Below are positions 1 to 5,416 of a stretch of DNA of 6,453 bases, piece by piece (position 1 is the stretch's first letter; each line of letters starts with the position of its first letter). The stretch is from the NCBI GenBank assembly GCA_030431165.1, contig JAUIJQ010000194.1, forward strand, positions 1 to 6,453. Direction: 5' to 3'. The stretch is from Rhodothermia bacterium (GTDB lineage Bacteria; Bacteroidota; Rhodothermia; Rhodothermales; JABDKH01). The notes beneath the pieces are model-generated. The model was not told the DNA's origin and did not search any database. It saw only the letters and a list, made by a program, of their open reading frames with translations. Both the position numbers and the translations under genes were made by a program.

Positions 1-41
1 AGTCCTTTAGGCAGCTACCAGGCCGAAATGGCCGCCGGGAG

Positions 42-1217
42 CTATTCCACAACCCAGGTGTCACCGGCGTTCAGCAGCGCGTCGAGGTCGCCCACGCCTT
101 TTTTCGCCTTGATTCCTTCAATCTGGACGTACAACTGGTCATCGTACGTGCTCCTGTTGACCTGGTAGAAGACTCCAAATGGCTGCGGCATGTCCGGTTT
201 TTGGAAGAGCCTGCCAACGATTCCTGCCAGCTCACGACTGCTTGAATTGTATGTCAGGCAGTCATCAATGGAGTGATCCGAACCAATTTCAAACGAGACA
301 AGGTTGTAGCCGTCAAGCTTCAAACCACGTTTGCCGTTTGCATACGTCATCGGCTTGCCGTCCTCGATGAACACCACGTTGTCGGGCTTGCTGTCCTTTT
401 CGGTGTATGCGAAAAAGGCGCCGTCATTGAAGATGTTGCAGTTCTGATAGATCTCGACGAACGAGGCCCCAGCGTGGCCGTGAGCAGTACGAAGGATCTC
501 CTTCATGTGCTTCGGATCCCTGTCCATCGTCCGAGCCACGTACGTTGCATCAGCGCCGAGAGCAAGCGTGATCGGATTAAACGGGTGGTCGATCGAGCCG
601 TATGGCGAACTCTTGGTCACCTTGCCTTCTTCGGATGTCGGACTGTACTGACCCTTCGTGAGCCCATAGATCTGGTTATTGAAGAGCAGCAACTGAACGT
701 TGACATTCCGACGCAACAAATGGATAAGGTGGTTGCCGCCAATAGACAGCGAGTCCCCGTCACCCGTTATGATCCACACGTCAAGATCGGGTCTCGCGGC
801 CTTGAGACCTGTCGCGATTGACGGCGCGCGCCCGTGAATCGAGTGCATGCCGTACGTGTTCATGTAGTACGGGAAACGGCTCGAGCAGCCAATCCCGGAA
901 ATGAACACCGTCTTCTCGCGCGGGACGCCAAGCTCCGGCATGAGTCGCTGCACGGTTGCGAGAATGGCATAGTCACCACAACCGGGGCACCACCTTACGT
1001 CCTGGTCGGTCTCAAAGTCTTTTCGCGTAAGACCAGCCGGTGCGCCGTCGCCACCCGCACCAGGTGGGAGGGTAGGTTTCTTACCCGCCCCCGGCGGCAT
1101 CGTGGGCTTCCGGCCGGCTCCAGGTGGCATCGTGGGTTTTTTGCCCGACCCGGGCGGCAGCGTAGGCTTTCTCGTTGCGCCCGGCGGCAGCGTCGGCTTT
1201 TTCTTGCCTTCGTCCAT
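42..1217 (-). CDS. korB: 2-oxoacid (2-oxoglutarate-type):ferredoxin oxidoreductase, beta subunit, with a repetitive N-terminal tail
   Basis: This is the 391-residue TPP- and iron-sulfur-binding chain of a KorAB enzyme, which oxidatively decarboxylates a 2-oxoacid with CoA and passes electrons to ferredoxin in the cytoplasm. Residues 77-80 (CPGC), Cys111 and Cys260 have the spacing of the four [4Fe-4S] ligands known in archaeal homologues. The TPP/Mg motif runs from GDGD at 152-155 to NN at 180-181. It is followed by the loop LTKGQ (186-190), whose lysine matches a position implicated in 2-oxoacid choice in Sulfolobus enzymes. The core starts near residue 62 (LTRKDF). Before it lie five tandem 10-residue repeats (6-55) of the form [KR]KPT[LM]PPG[AS][GT], which I do not know from other KorB proteins. 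The ATG at 1215-1217 lies 11 bases after the korA stop and has no clear ribosome-binding site. Met30 and Met40, inside the repeats, are possible alternative starts. The KorB identity is firm. The preference for 2-oxoglutarate over pyruvate is inferred from resemblance to actinobacterial/Bacteroidota KorB. Confidence 0.95.
   Translation of the reverse strand: MDEGKKKPTLPPGATRKPTLPPGSGKKPTMPPGAGRKPTMPPGAGKKPTLPPGAGGDGAPAGLTRKDFETDQDVRWCPGCGDYAILATVQRLMPELGVPREKTVFISGIGCSSRFPYYMNTYGMHSIHGRAPSIATGLKAARPDLDVWIITGDGDSLSIGGNHLIHLLRRNVNVQLLLFNNQIYGLTKGQYSPTSEEGKVTKSSPYGSIDHPFNPITLALGADATYVARTMDRDPKHMKEILRTAHGHAGASFVEIYQNCNIFNDGAFFAYTEKDSKPDNVVFIEDGKPMTYANGKRGLKLDGYNLVSFEIGSDHSIDDCLTYNSSSRELAGIVGRLFQKPDMPQPFGVFYQVNRSTYDDQLYVQIEGIKAKKGVGDLDALLNAGDTWVVE
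1053..1202 (-). repeat. Five in-frame 30-bp repeats coding for a Lys/Pro/Gly-rich KorB tail
   Basis: Exactly 150 bases code for five consecutive decapeptides: KKPTLPPGAT, RKPTLPPGSG, KKPTMPPGAG, RKPTMPPGAG and KKPTLPPGAG. The protein repeats are nearly invariant, but the codons differ between units. The glycine after PP is read as GGC, GGG, GGA, GGG and GGT, and the prolines use CCG, CCC, CCT and CCA. This points to an old array kept at the protein level rather than a recent slippage product. The segment is basic and rich in proline and glycine, so it is predicted to be disordered. Its function is unknown. Confidence 0.93.
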
Positions 1218-1228
1218 CGTAGTCGTGG

Positions 1229-3106
1229 TTAGGCTTCGGAACCACCCATGATCCGCGCAAACTCGGCTTCGAGCTCGGCAGGACCAAAGGGCAGGCCCAT
1301 GACTTTGTTGTACGCGTGGATCGGCAGCAGGTACCGGTCACGGAGAATCCGGACCAGCTGTCCGTCATTCAGTTCGGGCACCAGCACGTGTTTGAACCGG
1401 CTCATGACTTCACCCAGGTCGGATGGAAGCGGCCGGACAAATCGCAGATGTGCGCTGCCAACACGGTGCCCCGCGGCCACTGCACGATCAACAGCGGCTT
1501 CAATTGCACCGCGTGTTGAGCCCCAGCCAACGACAAGCAGGTCGCCTTCTTTTGCACCATGCACGTCGATCGGAGGGATCTCGTTAGCAACGCGCTCAAC
1601 CTTGTCGGCCCGGAGCCTCGTCATGAACTGATGGTTCTCCGGGTCATAAGAGACATTGCCTGTCTCGTGCTGCTTCTCAAGTCCGCCAATACGATGTTCG
1701 AGTCCGGCAGTACCCGGCTTCGCCCATGGTCGCGCGAGCGTCTTTTCGTCGCGCACGTACGGCAAGAAAGCATCCTCGCCGTCTACCTTGGCGTTTGGCT
1801 TGTCCTGGAACGTGACCGGGAACTCGTTCAGCGCGTTTGGATCGGGTATCCGCCACGGCTCCGAACCGTTGGCCAGGTAGCCGTCAGAAAGGAACAGCAC
1901 CGGCGTCATGTACTTGACGGCAATCCGGCACGCCTCATACGCTGACTCAAAGCAGTCACCCGGAGTGCTTGCCGCGATAATCGGGCACGGCGCCTCTCCG
2001 TTGCGGCCATAATAGGCCTGCAGCAGATCGCTCTGTTCCGTCTTGGTCGGCAAGCCGGTTGACGGGCCGCCGCGCTGCATGTCTACGACGAGAAGCGGAA
2101 GCTCCGTCATGATCGCAAGCCCGAGGGCCTCACCCTTGAGGGCAAGGCCGGGTCCGCTGGTCCCGGTCATGCCAAGCGCTCCGCCGAATGAGGCACCTAT
2201 CGCGGATCCAATGGCCGCGATCTCGTCTTCAGCCTGGAACGTGACGACATCGAAATTCTTGTGACGGCTGAGCTCGTGCAACAAGTCGGATGCCGGGGTG
2301 ATCGGGTACGAGCCGTAGAACAGCGGCAGCCCGCTGCGCTGCCCGGCCGTAACGAGCCCAAGGGCAAGTGCTTCGACGCCGCGAATCGCCCGGTACTTGC
2401 CGGGGCTCAGTTTCGCGGGGCGAATGTCGTACCGCACCAGGAATTCTTCCGTCGTTTCGCCGTAGTAGAAGCCGTAGCGCAATACCGACAGGTTTGCGTC
2501 GCGTACCTCGGGCTTCTTGGCGAACTTCCTCGAGATCCATTCTTCGGCGGGCTCGATTGGACGAGAGTACAACCAAAGCGACAGGCCAAGCGCGAGCATG
2601 TTCTTGGACCGGTCAATCTCTTTCTGATTGAGGTCGGTGTCTTTGAGCGCTTCGCGCGTAATCGACGTGAGCTTGACCTCGATGACGTTGTACCCTTCGA
2701 GGCTGCCGTCGAGTAGCGGGTTGGAGTCCATCCGCGCGAGCTCGAGGTTCCGCTTTTCGAAGGCGTCGGTGTTGACGATGATGCTGCCGCCGCGTCGTAC
2801 CCGGGCCAGGTTCACTTTGAGGGCCGCCGGGTTCATGGCCACAAGCAGGTCAACGTGGTCTCCCGGTGTACGGATCACGCCCGACCCAAAGTGGAGCTGA
2901 AATCCGCTGACCCCGTACGTCGTACCCGCCGGCGCGCGTATTTCCGCCGGGAAGTCGGGCAGGGTTGCGAGGTCGTTCAGCGCATAAGCTGTTGCCAGCG
3001 TGAACTGCGCACCCGTTAGCTGCATCCCGTCGCCAGAGTCACCCGCAAAAAGAATGGTGGCCTCGGGGAGCGTTTCGATGGGCTTGGAGGGAGCCTCAGT
3101 GCTCAT
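1229..3106 (-). CDS. korA: 2-oxoacid:ferredoxin oxidoreductase, fused gamma-alpha subunit
   Basis: This 625-residue chain is the partner of the downstream KorB. Residues about 14-205 are the gamma domain, beginning ATILFAGDSGDG, with the glycine-rich turn at 22-27. Residues about 240-480 are the pyrimidine-binding domain I of the alpha part. It contains YPITP at 267-271, whose threonine contacts the 2-oxoacid in homologues, EDE at 293-295, TSGPG at 316-320, and RGGPSTG with Arg345, which matches a substrate-binding arginine in archaeal enzymes. Residues about 520-625 form the C-terminal domain II. The gamma-before-alpha fusion and the length are typical of KorA rather than of four-subunit pyruvate enzymes. 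The ATG at 3104-3106 has only a weak GAGA-like ribosome-binding site. korA is the first gene of the korAB operon and its promoter should lie in the divergent gap to apaG. No ferredoxin gene is in the window. The choice of 2-oxoglutarate as substrate is probable but not proven by the sequence. Confidence 0.95.
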   Translation of the reverse strand: MSTEAPSKPIETLPEATILFAGDSGDGMQLTGAQFTLATAYALNDLATLPDFPAEIRAPAGTTYGVSGFQLHFGSGVIRTPGDHVDLLVAMNPAALKVNLARVRRGGSIIVNTDAFEKRNLELARMDSNPLLDGSLEGYNVIEVKLTSITREALKDTDLNQKEIDRSKNMLALGLSLWLYSRPIEPAEEWISRKFAKKPEVRDANLSVLRYGFYYGETTEEFLVRYDIRPAKLSPGKYRAIRGVEALALGLVTAGQRSGLPLFYGSYPITPASDLLHELSRHKNFDVVTFQAEDEIAAIGSAIGASFGGALGMTGTSGPGLALKGEALGLAIMTELPLLVVDMQRGGPSTGLPTKTEQSDLLQAYYGRNGEAPCPIIAASTPGDCFESAYEACRIAVKYMTPVLFLSDGYLANGSEPWRIPDPNALNEFPVTFQDKPNAKVDGEDAFLPYVRDEKTLARPWAKPGTAGLEHRIGGLEKQHETGNVSYDPENHQFMTRLRADKVERVANEIPPIDVHGAKEGDLLVVGWGSTRGAIEAAVDRAVAAGHRVGSAHLRFVRPLPSDLGEVMSRFKHVLVPELNDGQLVRILRDRYLLPIHAYNKVMGLPFGPAELEAEFARIMGGSEA

Positions 3107-3175
3107 AAGCCGGTCTCGATAGGCAGATGGAAGAAGGTCGCTGCGCCCAAATCTGGCGCCTCCTGCAAATACGTC

Positions 3176-3213
3176 GGTACAAAGGTACTAACGCCGGACA
3201 AATGCGGTACCAA
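3176..3213. repeat. Three GGTACnAA direct repeats upstream of korA, possible operator
   Basis: Three 8-mers share GGTACnAA on the plus strand (TTnGTACC when read toward korA): GGTACAAA at 3176-3183, GGTACTAA immediately after at 3184-3191, and GGTACCAA at 3206-3213. A shortened relative, GGACAAA, lies between them at 3196-3202. They are 70-107 bases upstream of the korA start and overlap the only Bacteroidota-like -7 element seen. Evenly oriented copies at a divergent promoter suggest a transcription factor site, but no regulator is known to me and chance is not excluded. Confidence 0.35.
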
Positions 3214-3335
3214 CGGCGCGGCGGGCGACCGAGAAGGAACTCCGTTTAGGAAGAAAAAGCAAGACTGATGCTGATGGCCGCCGGCATGACGCGTTGGCCG
3301 GAACCGTCCCAAACGCGGCCTCGTTCCACCAAACC

Positions 3336-3354
3336 GGTCGCGCTTTCCGCGACC
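3336..3354. other. Perfect 7-bp GC-rich inverted repeat (hairpin or operator)
   Basis: GGTCGCG (3336-3342) and CGCGACC (3348-3354) are perfect reverse complements around the 5-base loop CTTTC. The structure lies about 70 bases before the apaG start. It has no following T-run, so it is not a standard intrinsic terminator. It could be a dimeric regulator site or a hairpin in the apaG leader RNA. Confidence 0.4.
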
Positions 3355-3363
3355 AGCGCACCG

Positions 3364-3419
3364 CAACGACCAAACGATCAACGCTCCGAAGGATCAAACG
3401 ATCAAACGATCCCAACGAC
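3364..3419. repeat. AAACGATC short repeat cluster just before apaG
   Basis: Exact AAACGATC copies lie at 3372-3379, 3396-3403 and 3404-3411, the last two in direct tandem. Related CAACGAC words lie at 3364-3370 and 3413-3419. The cluster ends 5 bases before the apaG start codon, exactly where a ribosome-binding site would be expected, and no Shine-Dalgarno sequence is seen there. It may be a regulatory site or a degenerate simple repeat of the genome. Confidence 0.45.
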
Positions 3420-3424
3420 TCGGC

Positions 3425-3808
3425 ATGCTCGCCTACGAAGCAATAACTGATGAGATTAAGGTGTCTGTTCGGCCCGTCTACCTGGACGGTCAGTCAGACA
3501 TTCTCGCGCAGCGTTTCGTGTTCGCCTACTTCATCCGCATCGAGAACCAGGGATTGTCGGATGTCCAGCTTCTTCGACGACACTGGTTCATTACGGACGA
3601 CACCGGCCGTGCGCACGAAGTCGAAGGGGAGGGCGTGATCGGCAAGCAACCGGTCATCGCACCGGGAGAACACCACGAATACAATTCATACACGGTCCTC
3701 GAGACGTTCGAGGGCAACATGCGCGGCACCTACCTCATGGAGCGCGCCGACGGTCAGCGGTTTCGCGTGGAGATTCCGCGATTTGACCTGCGGGCCGCGG
3801 CCAACTAG
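3425..3808 (+). CDS. apaG: ApaG family protein (DUF525)
   Basis: This 127-residue protein matches ApaG over its whole length (E. coli ApaG has 125 residues). The family has a fibronectin type III-like beta-sandwich. It was linked by genetics to Co2+/Mg2+ resistance and Ap4A levels, but its biochemical role is unsettled. Visible hallmarks are RFVFAYFIRIEN (30-41), VQLLRRHWFITD (47-58), the GxGxxG motif GEGVIG at 68-73, QPVIAPGE (75-82), and the C-terminal strand near VEIPRF (115-120). The ATG at 3425 fits the family start, although no ribosome-binding site precedes it. It is the first gene of the apaG-orf-thyA-folA run, so it may share a transcript with the thymidylate genes. No frameshift or missing motif is seen. 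Confidence 0.95.
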   Translation: MLAYEAITDEIKVSVRPVYLDGQSDILAQRFVFAYFIRIENQGLSDVQLLRRHWFITDDTGRAHEVEGEGVIGKQPVIAPGEHHEYNSYTVLETFEGNMRGTYLMERADGQRFRVEIPRFDLRAAAN

Positions 3809-3851
3809 CACCACCGAAGTCTTGGATCCCAACCTACATCAGAAGCAGGGC

Positions 3852-4082
3852 GTGAATCACCTCAACCGCGTCCTGAACTACTATCCCTTTGTCGCCGAAG
3901 ACGGCCGCGCGACCGTTCACCTTACGCCCGAAGACTGGCACGTGGTCGCCGACACGCTGTTTGCAATGGACACGCCGCGTGAGTTGCTTCCCGATGCGAT
4001 CAAGGAGTACCGGCTCGCGGGCGAGAACGCCATCATTGAACTGGAGACAGAGGATTGCTTAATTGCGGTCGAAGCCTACTGA
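3852..4082 (+). CDS. Small unrecognised protein between apaG and thyA
   Basis: I do not recognise this protein. From the GTG at 3852 it has 76 residues, beginning (M)NHLNRVLNYYPF and ending in LIAVEAY. It has no Cys-rich motif, signal peptide or membrane segment. It is acidic, with a run of Asp and Glu near the C-terminus (ELETEDC), and looks like a small soluble alpha/beta domain. The case for a real gene is its position between apaG and thyA on the same strand, its stop only 4 bases before the thyA ATG, and a protein-like composition. The start is uncertain. An in-frame TTG at 3822 would add 10 residues, and a TTG at 3783 would make 99 residues and overlap the end of apaG by 26 bases. The GTG is preferred because the upstream residues look like read-through of a GC-rich spacer and because a weak AGCAGGG lies just before it. 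Confidence 0.7.
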   Translation: MNHLNRVLNYYPFVAEDGRATVHLTPEDWHVVADTLFAMDTPRELLPDAIKEYRLAGENAIIELETEDCLIAVEAY

Positions 4083-4086
4083 CCGC

Positions 4087-4881
4087 ATGCGCGCATACCT
4101 GGATTACCTGAAGGACATCCTCGACAACGGCGTCGACAAAACTGACCGGACCGGCACCGGCACGCGGAGCGTGTTCGGACGCCAGATGCGTTTCGACCTG
4201 TCAGATGGATTTCCTCTCGTCACCACGAAGAAGCTGCACCTGCGCAGCATCATCCACGAGCTGCTCTGGTTCCTCTCGGGCGACACAAACGTTGCTTACC
4301 TGAAAGACAACGGCGTGACGATCTGGGACGAGTGGGCCGATGAGCAGGGCGATCTCGGTCCCGTGTACGGGAAACAGTGGCGCCGGTGGGAGGGGGCAGA
4401 CGGTACGGTCGTTGATCAAATGCAGAACGCATTGGATCTCATCCGAAACAACCCGGATTCACGTCGGATTATCGTAAACGCGTGGAAGGTGGACGAGCTG
4501 CCAGACATGGCGCTTCCTCCGTGCCATCTCCTGTTTCAGTTCTACGTTGCGAACGGGCGACTGTCGTGTCAGCTCTACCAACGCAGTGTTGATTCCTTTC
4601 TCGGATTGCCGTTTAACATCGCCTCGTATGCGCTGCTCACGTACATGGTTGCCGAGCAGTGTGATCTCGATCCCGGCGAGTTCGTCTGGACCGGCGGAGA
4701 TTGTCATATCTACGACAATCATCGTGATCAGGTGGATCTGCAGCTATCGCGCGAGCCCCGGCCGCTTCCGAAACTGGTCATCCGTCGTCGCCCTGACTCG
4801 CTTTTTGCGTACCGGTTCGACGATTTTGAGATAGCGGACTACGATCCCCATCCGCACATCAAAGGAGTCGTCGCGGTTTAG
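4087..4881 (+). CDS. thyA: Thymidylate synthase
   Basis: ThyA makes dTMP from dUMP using 5,10-methylene-tetrahydrofolate, which leaves as dihydrofolate. The protein is 264 residues long, exactly the length of E. coli ThyA, and aligns without gaps by eye. The nucleophile is Cys146 in the PPCH motif. Arg21 (DRTGTGT), Arg126-Arg127 and Arg166 are the phosphate-binding arginines, and Asp169 and Asn177 (LPFNIASY) are the dUMP-binding residues. The C-terminus ends VAV, as in the family, where it closes over the active site. The residue after QRS is Val rather than the Cys of E. coli, a harmless position. The ATG at 4087 is chosen over an in-frame TTG at 4063 because it gives the standard N-terminus (MRAYLDYLKDIL) and avoids overlap with the preceding gene. 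No clear ribosome-binding site is seen. The gene lies 4 bases upstream of folA. Confidence 0.98.
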   Translation: MRAYLDYLKDILDNGVDKTDRTGTGTRSVFGRQMRFDLSDGFPLVTTKKLHLRSIIHELLWFLSGDTNVAYLKDNGVTIWDEWADEQGDLGPVYGKQWRRWEGADGTVVDQMQNALDLIRNNPDSRRIIVNAWKVDELPDMALPPCHLLFQFYVANGRLSCQLYQRSVDSFLGLPFNIASYALLTYMVAEQCDLDPGEFVWTGGDCHIYDNHRDQVDLQLSREPRPLPKLVIRRRPDSLFAYRFDDFEIADYDPHPHIKGVVAV

Positions 4882-4885
4882 TCTA

Positions 4886-5395
4886 ATGAGCGTCAAGCAG
4901 GACATCGCCTTGATTGCGGCCGTGGCCGAAGGAAATCGCGTCATCGGTAACGGACTCGAGTTGCCTTGGCACATTCCCGAGGACCTGAAGCGCTTCAAGC
5001 GGCTGACCCTTGGGAAACCGCTTCTCATGGGGCGTGTCACGTACGAGTCCATCATCCACCAGTTTGGTCGGCCGCTGGGTGACAGGCGAACCGTTGTGTT
5101 GTCTTCGCGTCCGGCCGAGGGTGTGCTCAAAGGTGTCGAGACGTACAAGACGGTTGACGACGCCATGGCGGCGCTTGACGACGAACCACTGGTCTACATC
5201 GGGGGCGGCGCGACGATCTACGAGCACTTCCTTCCGCGCGCGACGGTTCTCGAACTGACGATCGTCGAAGGCTCATACGAAGGCGACACTTTCTTTCCGC
5301 CGTACGAACATCTCATCGACGATGTGTTCGAGGAGGTGATGGAGACGCGCCACCCGGGCTTCCGGTTCGTCACGTATCGTCGCATCGCCGGCTGA
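4886..5395 (+). CDS. folA: Dihydrofolate reductase
   Basis: FolA reduces dihydrofolate to tetrahydrofolate with NADPH, regenerating the cofactor that ThyA oxidises. The 169-residue protein shows the full DHFR pattern: IALIAAVAEGNRVIG (7-21), LPWHIPEDL (26-34) with Asp33 as the catalytic acid and Trp28 in the flexible loop, the NADPH-binding MGRVTYESI (48-56), LSSRP (72-76), and IGGGATIYEHFLP (105-117). Between ESI and GRPL there are four more residues (IHQF) than in E. coli, a variation also seen in other chromosomal enzymes. The ATG at 4886 follows the thyA stop by 4 bases. An AAAGGAG lies at 4861-4867 inside thyA, but its roughly 18-base distance is too long for normal use, so coupled translation from thyA is likely. 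The trimethoprim phenotype cannot be judged from the sequence. Confidence 0.97.
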   Translation: MSVKQDIALIAAVAEGNRVIGNGLELPWHIPEDLKRFKRLTLGKPLLMGRVTYESIIHQFGRPLGDRRTVVLSSRPAEGVLKGVETYKTVDDAMAALDDEPLVYIGGGATIYEHFLPRATVLELTIVEGSYEGDTFFPPYEHLIDDVFEEVMETRHPGFRFVTYRRIAG

Positions 5396-5401
5396 TGCGG
5401 C
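5379..5401. terminator. Stem-loop over the folA stop codon at the convergent junction
   Basis: Bases 5379-5386 pair with 5394-5401 (eight pairs, one of them G-U in the plus-strand RNA) around a 7-base loop GCCGGCT. The core CGCATC/GATGCG is perfect. It covers the folA stop codon (5393-5395) and lies 16 bases beyond the end of the opposing cytochrome gene, where a shared bidirectional terminator would be expected. There is no T-run on either side, so classic intrinsic termination is doubtful. Confidence 0.3.
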
Positions 5402-5416
5402 AGATGGCGCCGGTGA

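Larger units (their letters stand above)
3107..3424. promoter_or_regulatory. Divergent intergenic region between korA and apaG
   Basis: These 318 bases separate two genes transcribed away from each other, so they should carry promoters for both korAB and the apaG operon. No convincing protein gene is present on either strand, and the open frames crossing it have no family resemblance. No sigma-70 promoter stands out. On the minus strand, the 8-mer at 3180-3187 reads TACCTTTG, which fits the TAnnTTTG -7 element of Bacteroidota promoters, but a good TTTG partner at the right distance is missing (GTTG with a 23-base spacer is the closest). Three repeat or hairpin structures within the region are listed separately. 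Confidence 0.6.

Noticed and set aside
21..33. Short inverted repeat GGCC-GAAAT-GGCC after the korB stop
   Set aside because: A 4-bp stem with no T-run is too weak to call a terminator.
273..821. A 182-codon open frame on the plus strand, antisense to korB
   Set aside because: It lies opposite the iron-sulfur and TPP core of a clear KorB gene. Its product has no recognisable motif, and long antisense frames are common in GC-rich genes.
1053..1202. Recent slippage or assembly artefact in korB
   Set aside because: The units differ at many synonymous positions, so they are neither fresh copies nor an assembly error. The frame is kept through all five.
1559..1945. Plus-strand open frame antisense to korA
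   Set aside because: It is a shadow of the alpha-domain coding frame, with no family resemblance and no start context.
3103..3381. A 92-codon minus-strand frame in the korA upstream region
   Set aside because: It overlaps the korA start by four bases and would fill the divergent promoter region. The product is basic, low in structure and unlike any known family.
3364..3419. CRISPR-like repeats
   Set aside because: The repeats are only 8 bases long, partly in direct tandem, with no unique spacers of regular length and no cas genes.
3268..3450. A 60-codon plus-strand frame running into apaG
   Set aside because: It reads through the simple repeats and has no ribosome-binding site. Its composition reflects the repeats, so a leader peptide is not supported.
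4063..4086. Upstream TTG start for thyA giving 272 residues
   Set aside because: The ATG at 4087 gives the exact family length and N-terminus, whereas the TTG would overlap the preceding gene and add eight residues without family support.
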